Shown here piece after piece: positions 46,768 to 57,326 of a stretch of 64,000 nt of DNA (within the stretch, counting starts at the first letter, position 1; the number at the start of each line of letters is the position of its first letter). The DNA lies in NCBI GenBank assembly GCA_038501195.1, contig JBBPUQ010000011.1, positions 1,612,001 to 1,676,000 on the forward strand, written 5' to 3'. The stretch comes from Nemania diffusa. Lineage: Eukaryota > Ascomycota > Sordariomycetes > Xylariales > Xylariaceae. A program made the translations under genes and the position numbers. The notes under the pieces were generated by a model. The model saw only the letters and a program-made list of their open reading frames with translations, ran no database searches and was not told where the DNA came from.

Positions 46768-49338
46768 TTAGTTACTGGGGCAGTTGGGGTAGTCAGCCTG
46801 GAAAGCAGCTGACTGCTTCACAAACAAAGGCAGGTAATCTTGCGTCGTGAAGTTAGCGCTGATGTAATAAGTGACATCTGCCGAGCTGTACGCCGAGCCG
46901 AGGATGGCAAGCACGTCGCTCTCGATGCTGCGTAGATGAAAGATCAGCATCTGGTACATCACATAGACGGGCTCAGAACCCGCATCTCACCACGCTTAGA
47001 TAAAGTAGGGTAGGTTGGGGGATAAGGGGCGAGGGAGGGCAAACTTACAAGTCGACGAAAACCACGTCGACGACGTCGGCCTCGCCGTTCGCGTCAAAGC
47101 CGGCCGCGCCCTGGAAGAAGTCGGGGATGTCGTAGTACGGGATCGCCGAGTGCGCCGTGTCGTCGCCGTCCGTGCCCCAATCGTCTGTGGTCGTGTACCC
47201 CGGCACGAGGTCGACGACCTGGCGCCTGGATACGCCGCGGGCGCTGCCGAAAAGCCCCTCGTCACGCTTCACCTCGCTCAGCGGCTCGACGAGCGGGTCG
47301 ACGCAGAAGTCGCGCTCGACGACCGGCATATAGCCCAGCGAGCGCTTGCCGCTGGCCCCCGCGTTGTTCAGCGCGCCGAGAAGCGTGCTGGCCTGCGCGT
47401 AGGGTACGCTAGGGATGTATAGGAATGCGTCTAGGAACGGCGACACGATGAAGCTGTCGTCGAAGGTGAACGGGCCCTTGTACATGTCGAAGCGGATGCC
47501 GCCCGTGTTGGAGATGATGTAGCGTGCGACGTCCTGGCGGTCTTCGTTGACGACAACTTCGGCGAGGGCCTCGGCTAGCAGCGGGAAGATGTTGCTAGGG
47601 CTGTCGAACGGGACACACGTCAAGCAATAGTTCTCGGGCACACACCCGTACAACTCTTTAAGGTTGAGCTGCTCTCTGTACGCGGTGATGTCTGCTGTAG
47701 TAGCCCGTCCGTTATCATAATCGAAGGTATGGTCATACCAAGTCTCGGCATCTTCGAACCAGATGTCAGTCATGGCGGTGTAACGAATAGATATGGGAAT
47801 AGAGCCTCTACATTGACCAAATTCCGATCATAATATGCCCCGAGGCGGGGGGAGGGGAGAAAAGCAACTCACGGTACGCAAACGTCAGGCGATTCCAATC
47901 CAGATACCGACGTGAATAGACCCAAGGCGCAGTGGATGTGTTCGTCGCCTTGCGTGTGGGATTTGGGACACCGGCAGGGTTAGGGAAAATACCGTGAAAG
48001 CCGCTGTTTTCCGTGGTGAAGCCCGACATGGAGACCCAGCCCAGAGTCTCGCAGTAACGGCCTGTAGAGCTAATCAGCATTATATTATTTTATTAAGACA
48101 CTAGGGCCCTGACTTACCTGACTCAATTGCAACACTGGCGTCGTCATAAACCGTGAAGTCGCGGATATGACTATGTCCACCTTCGGCGTCGGTTAGCATC
48201 ATATTCGACATGGCCGGTGAGTTAGTCGAAGGACAAACCTAGGATCTGAACTGGAGTATCGGGATGGATAGCTCGAATGGCATTGAAGACCGTCTGGAAG
48301 CTGCTGTCGCGGACAGGGTTGTGTCCGATGAGCACGAAGACGTCGATAGGATCACACGAGTTGACGGCCTCCATGAACCATTTCTGGGTGACCATGGTTT
48401 TGGCAGGGATGACCTTGGTGACATTGGTATTTCCTAGCGCTCATTGTCAGAGGGCTGTCCTGAGGTGTGGAGATGGTCAAGGGCGGTGCCCCTGGGGGAT
48501 ACGAACCGGTGAAGTCAAACAAGACGCCAAAGGCCATAACGCGGAGGCCATGCTCGGTAGTGAAGTACCTGTGCGTCTTGCCGATGTACTCCCACTCGCC
48601 GGTCTGTGGGTTGGCGATCTGGACGTTAGATGTGAGGTACTTGTCGCCCCAGTAGGTCGAGATTTCAGTCCTGAAACAAAAGATATCAGTAGAGGTTCAT
48701 GGTGAAGAGAGCCTCGAGGTGGCTTACAAGGCCTGGTAGGCAACATCAGCTAAATAGAGCTCATGGTTACCAATTGTGAGCAGGTCGTAGTCGACGTCGT
48801 CGAAGACCGTGATAGAAATCTTTCCGTCGGGCGACGTAGCATCGCTCAAGCCGGCACCGTCGTGCAAGTCGCCTATCCGAACCGAGTCAGCCAAACTGGA
48901 AGCAATGATTCTCGTGGCCTGATCACATACCAGTATCAACTATGAGGAGATCGACGCCCACTAGAGAACTGGAGGTTAGTGGCTATTTTTAAATAGTCAT
49001 GTCATGTCGTCGTGTTATGAGCTCGTATATGGAGGTAGCAGGGAGAATGCGCGCTAATGTACAGCGAAGAGGAGGTGAGGTGAGGTGAGGCAAAAGGCAC
49101 AATGCACAAGGCAGCTATGCCAACCTTGGAAACGGCGGCGATTGCAGAAACAAGCAATGATTCGCTTACTATTGCCAGCCTGGTGCTTGAAGTGCGTCGA
49201 AAAGGTGACGAAGTCGCCCCAGTCGGCACCATAGTTCTTCTCCTTCAGATGTCCTTCTAGCCAGCCATGGGTGTCGGTCTACAATGCCCACATAGTTAGC
49301 CATCAGCCCCGTCCAAGCTACTGTGGAAGCTCTCGGCA

Positions 49339-49380
<42 letters not shown>

Positions 49381-49606
49381 GGATGCGCGGAAAGCGACGT
49401 ACGGTGTGCAAGAAGTTTAATTGGCCCCATTCCAGTGCGCTCGAAGGCCCGTAGGAGGCATTGAGCGCATCGGGCTGCATGCGCTTGACATGGCGAACAT
49501 GCTCGATATGGTTCGCGGGGGCATAACAGCCACCACAAGCCAGCGTCACCGGGGCGAGCGCAAGAGCCAGCGTCGACGCGACGCCGAAGCTGTGCTTGAC
49601 GGCCAT
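46768..49606 (-). CDS. Secreted calcineurin-like phosphoesterase / 5'-nucleotidase family (YHR202W-like)
   Basis: Ten exons are proposed: 49403-49606, 49170-49278, 48931-48960, 48728-48872, 48507-48670, 48239-48433, 48118-48180, 47873-48061, 47049-47805 and 46768-46927, giving 671 residues in frame. The N-terminus is a signal peptide (GVASTLALALAPVTLACGG). The metallophosphoesterase motifs come in order: TTDTHGWLEGH, VDTGDLHDGAG, IGNHELYL, LIGHNP and GGHSHIRDF, which together hold the two-metal centre. A 5'-nucleotidase-like C-terminal domain follows (YIISNTGGIRFDMYKGPF, FIVSPFLDAFLYI). The closest architecture I know is yeast YHR202W, a vacuolar member. The substrate is unknown. The eighth intron's acceptor (TAGAG) was chosen because only it keeps frame, and is the least certain join. 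Intron 1 contains a CTG repeat. Confidence 0.9.
49343..49378. repeat. CAG/CTG trinucleotide repeat, 12 units, in intron 1
   Basis: Twelve perfect CAG units on the + strand (CTG on the coding strand) lie within the 124-base first intron of the phosphoesterase gene. The intron is not translated, so there is no polyglutamine or polyleucine product. Confidence 0.85.
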
Positions 49607-50685
49607 GAATGAGGTCGGATTCGAAGCAGCTCACTCGCGAGCGGAATGGACGGTCACGGTGTGACGGTCTCGATCTCGATCTCGGCCTCGAGCGCGTACA
49701 CGACCTATTTATTTATCCATGCGGCATGGGTCATGGGTGTGATATCGAAAAGGGCAGGTCAGGCATTTCGCACTAGATACCTGGTAAGTAGACAATTTCC
49801 AGCTCTCCGGGTTTAAGACAATCCACCCACTCTCAGGCGCTCTCAGCCCGGCCAGTACCGCCATACCGGGATTATACGTACGCATACCGAGTGGGCAGCC
49901 CCCGTTCTCGGATTCTATCCCTTCTTCGCCATGCAGGTACCTAGCAGCATTGGACGGCGTAGGCCGTACAGGCCGTAGGATAGTCCCACGTGTGTTATCA
50001 GGCCTCTTACCCGAATAAGTAGGTCGTCGAGAAAGCGTTCGCATGGCTGTTAGCTCGATGCGTGATTGGATCGAGCGAATACAGCTCCTGTGGGTCCCCG
50101 CGCCCGATAGTACTGTACTAGACACGGAGCGGCCACCAAAGCCGCCTTGGATCGCGAATACCCGCTTTTTACCTACAGTATGCGTACCTTAGGTAGATAT
50201 GTATAGTATTATCGATGTAGGTATTAATTACAGAGTACCTAATGTGCAACATCAATCATATCATTCTTCAATGACCTCGCTATCACGGCGGTGTAATTAC
50301 TCGTAGTGTTACCAACTAATTATTCGCCAAGCAGATAATCACGGGATAGACGATTGGTGATTGTCGATGACTAGGTAAGGGAATCGGCTTTTACTTGAAC
50401 TTGTCACATCTACCTCGATCTAATAGTAGGAGACATGAACTCATGCAGATTAGGTGGGTAGAACCCGATTGATTGATAGATAAGTAGGTATTAGACCTTG
50501 GAAAGTCATGCTCCCAACTATTATCTACCTATATACCTCTCATGCAGATAATTTACTTGTAATACGATCTACAGAATGGTTGCCTGTCTAACCCAACACC
50601 CGAGTATCCAACTCCATTGTAACCCTACCAGGTTGGTTCTATAAGTAGTCGGCATGCGGCTCTGGACCATGCCTTGGCGTAATTC
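49607..50685. other. Intergenic region upstream of the phosphoesterase
   Basis: This 1.1-kb gap contains the presumed phosphoesterase promoter and the 3' flank of the next minus-strand gene. A few TACCTA-type motifs occur near 50170-50240 and 50520. No gene was seen. Confidence 0.5.
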
Positions 50686-51180
50686 TTACTCGGAACCCAA
50701 TTCAACCTCTACAAACTCAGTATTAACCATATACCCATCTCTTGGGCTCGCCGGCGGCGTGGGATCATCAACGCCCTCGCCGTACGGGCCGACGTCGCCC
50801 GCTACTGGTAATGTGCCTCGAATTCTGTGCGACTTGGCACGATACTGTGTATTCGAGTCGTCATCGAGGGTGTACGAGATGCGCGGGGGCTTCTGCTCGA
50901 GCAGCAACGTCTCGTCTATCTCCTTATCGACCTTGCTCAGGACGTCCTCCGCCGTACGCCGGTCGACTACGCCCTTGACCGCAAGCACCACGTGGGCCCA
51001 GAGTACATTATCGCTGCCGGTGGCATCTAGCTCCGCGAACTGATAGTTGCTATCGCAGAGCCAGACACTAAACCCCACAAATAGGCGCTTGGCCTCCGGT
51101 TTGGAGGTGAGCGCGTCTAGATACTTCTCCAGAGCCGCCGACTTTTGGGTCCCGAGGTATTTCTTTAGCGATTCATCCAT
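50686..51180 (-). CDS. Hypothetical protein, 164 aa
   Basis: A single exon with good coding character. From the ATG at 51180 it reads MDESLKKYLGTQKSAALEKY, then a hydrophobic/aromatic core (RLFVGFSVWLCDSNYQFAEL; VLWAHVVLAVKGVVDRRTAE). A charged helix and an acidic Pro-rich end (EGVDDPTPPASPRDGY) follow. An ATG at 51237 would add 19 Cys/Ser-rich residues and seems less likely. There is no signal peptide. I do not recognise the family. Confidence 0.68.
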   Translation of the reverse strand: MDESLKKYLGTQKSAALEKYLDALTSKPEAKRLFVGFSVWLCDSNYQFAELDATGSDNVLWAHVVLAVKGVVDRRTAEDVLSKVDKEIDETLLLEQKPPRISYTLDDDSNTQYRAKSHRIRGTLPVAGDVGPYGEGVDDPTPPASPRDGYMVNTEFVEVELGSE

Positions 51181-52167
51181 TCTGCTCGGGTAGCACTTTG
51201 TGCGTGGGCAACTTTGGGTGTGAGAGCAAGATTTCACGTGTCCAAATCGTCATATAAAATATAGTGAAGTGCATGGGTGAGTATCTAAACGTCTTTTGCT
51301 GCTACTTATATAATTTTGATGCTTAGTATGTTTTATACTAGACAAGTTAATATTGTATGTCTACTTAAAGATAAAGCAGTGGGGATCTTTATTAGCTTGC
51401 TATTTCGAAGGAATAGAGAAACCCATAAAGTTAAGTAAGAACAAAGGTCCTCTGTCTAAACAAAGTACGGCCTCGAGACTTTATTTCGACAAAGGTATTT
51501 CAACAATAGTGCCTACTCTAGTCAGATTATCTCAAAGCTAAGTTGGGAACATTTCAAGCAGAAGGCGGGAGAGAGAAGCGAAATATCTGCCACTGCTAGC
51601 TACCATTATTCGCTACTCTTTCTTCCCGTTTTGACCACGGTGTAGTTGATCGTTGCCTTGCTCTAGCATTGCTTGAATTTATTATGGTGATCACATATTA
51701 CTTTCGAATTATTAACCACGAAAGTTAAAATCCAATGTCGATGTCAAGAGTTGCCGGCTGGCTGCTTACATTTCATATGGAATGTGTGCAAGATAGCCAG
51801 ACTGAGGTGACAAAGCAATATGGAAGATATCGCAGGACAAGTACAACTACGACCGGCCTAGAGTAGATAATGTAGCAATCACTGGATACTTGTACACTCG
51901 CGTTTCTTCATTATAGAGTTCAAAACTCGTGACTTGAGAAGCAATCAATAAAATTTCTATGCAATCCGGGTAGAAATTTCAGTAAAAACAATAATAACAC
52001 CTTAACCGAAAACCCCCCCCAATCCTGATGTGCGGCCCCTGCACCACGTCCCTAGTGGCTAAAAAAATACATAAGTCATAAACCATATCCCAGACAAAGG
52101 AACACCCCTATTCGTTCAAATGGCGCCAAAACAATGCCTCATACAAGGTCATGTTAGGACCTAGTTT
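51181..52167. other. Intergenic region, nothing recognised
   Basis: About 1 kb, moderately AT-rich. The single 62-codon frame at 51353 shows no coding signs. Confidence 0.5.
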
Positions 52168-52968
52168 TTATAGTAGGAGGAATGGGCCTGCCAGGAAGGC
52201 CAGGCCAGCACCGACCATCAGCGATCTTCCAATAGTTGCCGCGGCTCCGCTAACCATGGGAGGCTTGCTCCAAGTGTTGTTGTTGGCCGAACCACCACCA
52301 CATCCCTTGCCTCCGCATCCCTTGTCACTGCCAGTTCCATAGTTGCTGCCGCTGCCGCTTTCACTGCCGGTTCCATAGTTGTTGCCGCTGCCGTTTTCAC
52401 TACCAGTTCCGTAACCGTTGCCGTTGCCGCTGCCGCTGCCAGTGCCATAACCGCTTCCACTACCCGTTCCCTTGCCACAATCTTTACCGCCTTTGCATCC
52501 GCTGCCGCTACCGGTTCCATAGCCGCTGCCACTGCCTGGATTCGCAGCTGGGATGGACGCCCAGGTAGGTACGGCGGTGGGACCCTTAGGGTGCACAGGA
52601 TAGGGCGTGGCCGTGATGGTAGCGGTGACGCCGTTGCCCCCGACCTGGTAGGTCGGCTTGCCCCAGCCCGTGGGCTGCGCGCCGGGGCAGGTGATCTCCA
52701 TCTCGGGCTCGGCGCAGACGGCGCAGCTGACGGTGGTGACGACGAATCCCGGCGGGATGGTCGGGGTCACGTAGTCGGCCTTCTTGCCCTTGCAGGTCTC
52801 GGTCACGGTGTAGGTGGCCAGCCACGAGCTCGTCTCGCACGCGGCGGGCAGCACGGTCTCGTAGACAGTGGTGAATTGGGTCTGCGTGACGGGGGGGCAG
52901 TACAAGAAGGCTGAGGAAGTAACGTTGGCAGTAGAAAGGTTGGCGGTATACAGGTTGACGACGGACAT
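52168..52968 (-). CDS. GPI-type surface protein with Gly/Ser repeats
   Basis: A single exon of 266 residues. The N-terminal half is Thr/Val/Cys-rich, like fungal wall proteins (TQTQFTTVYETVLPAACETS; YTVTETCKGK), with about ten cysteines. Residues about 145-235 are repeats built on GSGSGYGTGS and NNYGTGSESG. The end is hydrophobic (SLMVGAGLAFLAGPFLLL) after a small-residue stretch, matching a GPI attachment signal. Oddly, no N-terminal signal peptide is visible: the frame starts MSVVNLYTANLS and an in-frame stop lies just upstream. An upstream exon was not found. Either a short exon was missed or the gene is defective. The likely role is cell-wall or surface structure, by analogy. Confidence 0.72.
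   Translation of the reverse strand: MSVVNLYTANLSTANVTSSAFLYCPPVTQTQFTTVYETVLPAACETSSWLATYTVTETCKGKKADYVTPTIPPGFVVTTVSCAVCAEPEMEITCPGAQPTGWGKPTYQVGGNGVTATITATPYPVHPKGPTAVPTWASIPAANPGSGSGYGTGSGSGCKGGKDCGKGTGSGSGYGTGSGSGNGNGYGTGSENGSGNNYGTGSESGSGSNYGTGSDKGCGGKGCGGGSANNNTWSKPPMVSGAAATIGRSLMVGAGLAFLAGPFLLL
52330..52545. repeat. Coding minisatellite (Gly/Ser repeat DNA)
   Basis: The DNA repeats a GCCGCTGCC..CCAGTTCCATA pattern with irregular periods of about 36-48 bases, encoding the GSGS-YGTGS repeats of the GPI-type protein. Such tracts often change in copy number between strains. Confidence 0.65.
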
Positions 52969-54247
52969 TTTGACGGCTGCGTTGGTCTTGTAAATACACG
53001 GGTATTATGTGATATACTAAATGATAGTTGATTGTCAAAAGAGTGTAGTGAAATGAGTGTGTTATTGCTGTTTGTTTGAGAAAAAATGAATGTGGTGGCC
53101 TAACGGCTCTAAAGGAATGACTCTGGTGGTGAGGTGGTTAGTGACGGACGATGATGATAGGATTGATTCGAACACAACCGGCGCAATCTACTCTCTTTAT
53201 ACTAGAGAAGGACGATAGTACTACCATCCATCGCCCATCCCATCATCGACGAGTGCCGTCTCCTACGCTTCAGGACATAGCAGCGCCTGATCCATAACAA
53301 ACCGCTCCGGCAAGTGTCTGTTGGGATTGCCTAGTAATGGGAATGAGGCTGTGATTATGAGGCATTCCTCTCAGGTGCACATAGCGTATGGCTCGCCGTT
53401 ATGCAGTGGTTCAATGCCCGGTTGGATGGAGCACTCGAGACATGAGGTGAGACCTGCCATGCTTTGTGTCCCACACGGCATTCTGCATTCTGCAATTTGC
53501 TACCCATCAACAATATTCAATAACCAACTACCCGACCACGCGCCACGTAAACGAAATGCAGACCTCGAAGAACGAGAGCCATGCAATCAGATGCATACAC
53601 TCCTTGAGGTACATATTAGCCATCAAGCATGCATACTTGGATATACCCCGGAGCTATCTCAGAAATCTACGATACCTGAACCACGCAAAAACGCCGGTCA
53701 TTTTTGTTTGTTTGTTTGTACGATAGCATCTGTCCAAGAGGACCACTCTAATCATTCAACACCAACGCGAGATACTTACACTCCTAGTCTGTTCTCGCGC
53801 TCTCGAAACAATATTTATCATTACTAGCATTTCATACGTCGGGTATGTTTCCTTTCAAATCGACATCTCCCGTCCACAGTCCGAAGACGGGCGGGAGACT
53901 TCCTAGTAAGGAGATTCTTCTCCAGAGTATATTTCCCATATGGGAATGGCAACTCGTCACTGTAAATGTCGAGGTGACGGTCGTGGCGACTCTGTTAATA
54001 CTTTTTGATCTGAAGAAGAAAAAGAGAAGAAAAGCATATGAAATTCGGGAGCCATCACTTGGTTTTATGGAAGATTTTTCGTGGGGCAAGTGGGGCAGTT
54101 CTGGAGCTCATTTGCCCTGGCAGCTGTGTTCCAGCTGCGGGGAGAAATAGACCTGGCTACGAACACTGGCAGCATTTGAGGACCCATTTATTCTCGAGGC
54201 TCTGCTCCGCCAATACTTCCCTTCCAACACTCGCCATCGAACAAAAC
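52969..54247. other. Intergenic region between divergent genes
   Basis: About 1.3 kb containing both presumed promoters. The 168-codon frame at 53321 has no start of good context, no domain and no coding composition, so it is not annotated. Confidence 0.5.
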
Positions 54248-54745
54248 ATGCCGACAGACGACTACGCCTCGGCATCAACCGGCGGCGCCCTCAAGCTCAA
54301 GGGCGCGAAGGTCCAAAAGGCCAAGAAGAAGAAGAAGAGTAAGAGTAAGGACAAAGACCAGTCGGCGAATCTCGAACGCTCCTTAGCCGGTGGAGACGCG
54401 CCACCCACGAAGCGCGACGACAGTAGTAAAGATCCTGACCCCGAGCCCGAGCCCGAGCCCGAACCTGAGTACAAGACTGAGGCAGAACGGCGTCATGAAG
54501 AGGCGATGAAAAAGAAGGTGAGACACCTGCGCTGCCTTGTCTTCATAGTTTGAAATACCTACGTAAAGGCCTGAGAAGCGCTGACCTGAGCTGTGTGCCG
54601 CGCATAATAGATGCAACGAATGCTTGAGGATCCGGCCCTTGCATCGGAAATACGCAAGACGCATAAAGAACGGGTAGAAAGTCTGAACACGTATCTGTCC
54701 AAGTTGAGCGAGCATCACGATATGCCCAAGATCGGTCCCGGATAA
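54248..54745 (+). CDS. FAM32A/DUF1754 family protein
   Basis: Two exons, 54248-54517 and 54611-54745, give 134 residues. The start is typical of the family: an N-terminal aliphatic-basic stretch (ALKLKGAKVQKAKKKKKSK), a Lys-rich low-complexity middle, and an acidic Pro-Glu repeat encoded by a 6-base DNA repeat. Next come the conserved TEAERRHEEAMKKKMQRML and a C-terminus, KTHKERVESLNTYLSKLSEH, ending MPKIGPG. Human FAM32A is a small nuclear protein that acts as a step-II splicing factor at the spliceosome active site. A similar role here is inference. The intron falls exactly between AAG and ATG codons. Confidence 0.86.
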
Positions 54746-55820
54746 GGGTCATGAGAGTCTCAACATGACGACAGATTATGGGTTTATACAATGGACGAGC
54801 AGCAACCTACTGCTTGCCTCTTCATATGATTCGCCTACCTGTGGCTCTCAATCCGTAACTCGCACGTGATGATGACTCCTTGAAGGTTTGCACATCTATG
54901 CGCCATGATCTGGTTCGCCTCCGAAACACAGGCGAGCTATACAATACTGGACCGAAACTCTGAAAGCCGATTAGCGGAAAGCTTTCTTGACAATCCTTTA
55001 AGTGAATGTGTGACTCTTGCCAACACACTATCCGGACGGAAGGCAGCCATACTTATGACTATACCGATGTCAAGAAAACAAATAACATATGGGCTTATTA
55101 GAAAGTGAATAGAGAAATAACGAAACCCCTATTATCTAGCCTCTGTGGGTACTAATATGCCATGGTTAGTTCAGACAGTTAGGAATCTAGCTCATTTATT
55201 TATTACTGTGCATATAAAATGAAATAAACTAAATGTTGGTCGTCACGCCGGGGCGCGAATACCAATCAAGTATATTACTTCGTAGGCTAGGTATTTTGGA
55301 GTGATCGTACATCTCATCGTTGAGTTTTCATTTCGTTCACTTTGTCTGTACCAGATTTCTCTACAACGGTGTAGATCTATACTTGCATACTTACCACACT
55401 GTGCACAAGGACTTCTAGTAATCAGAAAAGGGAGAAAAATAATTCATCACAGATAAAGGAGTGTTGGCACTCTTAGTTTAATATTGCCCACCTAATCTAA
55501 AATGCCCATATTCTATCTATTATTTCCTTGCCGATTGATTGTATGTTCTGTTTCTGTTGTCGTAATTTCGTCATATGCCCAATGCCCCTAATGTCCGATG
55601 CTAAATGCTTATGACAATCCCGGTGGTACATCGGGGCTTAAAAAAAGAAATCGCCCCTCCTCCAATGCGACCGATATGCGTGTGCAGTACTTCTTGATCC
55701 CCGCCTGAAAATTCTTTTGCTGTATGCCATGTCTTACATGTGTAGATTGCCGACTAAGTGCAGACACACCAACCCACAAGCAATTTCGGATAGTTGGCGT
55801 GCCACAACCATGGTCGTTGA
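54746..55820. other. Intergenic region, nothing recognised
   Basis: A 1.1-kb convergent gap with no supported gene or element. It is moderately AT-rich around 55130-55560. Confidence 0.5.
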
Positions 55821-56883
55821 CTAAGCCATCATGATGCTGCCAACGAGGAAGCCGGCGAGGATTCCGACCCCGGGTCCTCTCACCACCGGAGCTGCTGATC
55901 CAGTCTGTAGAGTGCCTTCGCCGCTTGTGGTAGCACTTGCACTTGAATCGTCAGCCCCTGGCGTTATAACGGTAACCTGCGTAACCGTCGTCACAGCGCC
56001 CCCAGGGAGTGTCGACGTAAAGGTCGAAGTCTTCGACGTCGGCGTAGGTGTAGTTGATGTTGAGAACGTGGATGCTAATCAGTGTTAGAACGAACATAAG
56101 GGAGCTTAGTTGGGATGAGAGTAGCCGAGATAGAGAAACGAAAAGGGAAAACAAAGGCCGTAGATAATGATTATAGCCCCCACTGTGTGGTAAAAGGAGG
56201 ACTTTTCATCTTCTTGAGGAATTCATGAACTTACTGGTAGAAGAATCTTCATCGCTGGAGGATTCAGAGGTGGGCAACGGTGAGGACGAGGATGATGATG
56301 ATGGAGGCTCAGTAGTCTCGGTAGTACTAGTCGTCTCGGTGGTAGGAGCGGAGCTCGAAGTTGGCGTAGTGGTTGTAGTTGACGATGGCAATGGCGATGA
56401 TGATGACGACGACGTTGGGGTATCCTCAGGGGTAGTTGTCGTTTCCGTAGAAGTTGGCTCTGTTGATGTCGTCGGTTCATCGGTCGTCGTTGTGGATGGT
56501 ACATCCGAGGAGGTAGTGGCAGTAGTAGTAGTAGTAGATTCAGGCGTTGAGGTGGTTAAGGTGTCTGAAGTGGTTGTATCGTTCACGGAGGATGCTTGTC
56601 GAACAGCTAAGTGGACAATGTGAACTGCCTCCCTGGCATGGAGGTTGGAGGCACCATCCTTAAAGGTACTTGGAACGTATTCGTCTAGAAGCTCGTGTAG
56701 AGCTCGAGGTGAGACGGCGCTCAGCATCCGAGAAAAAACCGATCCATCCTGACTCCGATTTTCAACGCCTGAAGAGCCCCGTCGCTCTGACTCTAGCCCG
56801 ATATAAGCTGCGTTTGTGAAGGCAACTGTGAGAGAGGTATACACGAAGATGGTGCAAAGAAATGCCCGGAAGCTCGGCATCAT
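55821..56883 (-). CDS. Secreted Ser/Thr-rich mucin-like surface protein
   Basis: Two exons, 56235-56883 and 55821-56074, give 300 residues. The N-terminus is a signal peptide (FRAFLCTIFVYTSLTVAF). About 90 residues of ordinary sequence follow (LHELLDEYVPSTF; VHIVHLAVRQASS). Then comes a Ser/Thr/Pro-rich domain of about 130 residues, suited to heavy O-mannosylation. Exon 2 carries TSTFTSTLPGGAVTTVTQVT and ends in a hydrophobic tail (VGILAGFLVGSIMMA), probably a GPI signal or membrane anchor. It is likely a cell-wall or surface protein; the specific role is unknown. A second ATG lies one codon downstream of the chosen start, and an in-frame ATG at 56970 would put 29 hydrophilic residues ahead of the signal peptide, so it is rejected. 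Confidence 0.8.
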
Positions 56884-57304
56884 GTTGGCGGTACACCCTG
56901 ACCTATCTCTTTCTCGGCTAGATGTCTCGACGGCAATCTTCTCCTCGCCAACGACGACGGAGAGTATCACTTGGGAGGGTTGTTCGAGACGGAGCTAAGC
57001 GTGGCGACGAGACGACAACAAGTTGAGCTGGAAAAAAGGTGTACAGGGCGTGGTTGGTAGGCAGCCTACTTGGGCATATATATATATATATATACCTGCT
57101 GTATATCGGCCTACGCCTACGCCTACGTAGATATAAACGGCCGGGCAGTGTAGGAACTAATGAGGAGACTGGGGTGTTACACTGCGGTTCGGCTAGGCTA
57201 GCAAAGCTTAATGGGCCGGGATAGACCTTGATTCGAGCCGCATTTTTATGTTTTGATACGCTACCGGCTGCGTGGGTAGTGCCAGATCATTGAGCACTGT
57301 ACGG

Positions 57305-57326
57305 TACTGTACGGTACCGTACAGTA
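57305..57326. repeat. 22-bp perfect palindrome
   Basis: TACTGTACGGT followed by its exact reverse complement ACCGTACAGTA forms a perfect 22-base palindrome in intergenic DNA. The flanks repeat CTGTACGGTA in direct orientation, so it belongs to a small GTAC-rich cluster. Confidence 0.75.

Noticed and set aside
47015..47422. 135-codon + strand frame inside the phosphoesterase gene
   Set aside because: Antisense shadow of a GC-rich exon that has clear family motifs on the minus strand.
53160..53190. GATTCGAAC considered as a tRNA T-arm (B box)
   Set aside because: No matching acceptor stem, D arm or anticodon arm could be laid out around it.
53321..53827. 168-codon + strand frame in the gap before the FAM32A gene
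   Set aside because: No good start context, no domain, and a mixed His/Ser/Cys composition typical of non-coding DNA.
56225..56623. 132-codon + strand Val/Asp-rich frame
   Set aside because: Mirror image of the Ser/Thr repeat domain coded on the minus strand.
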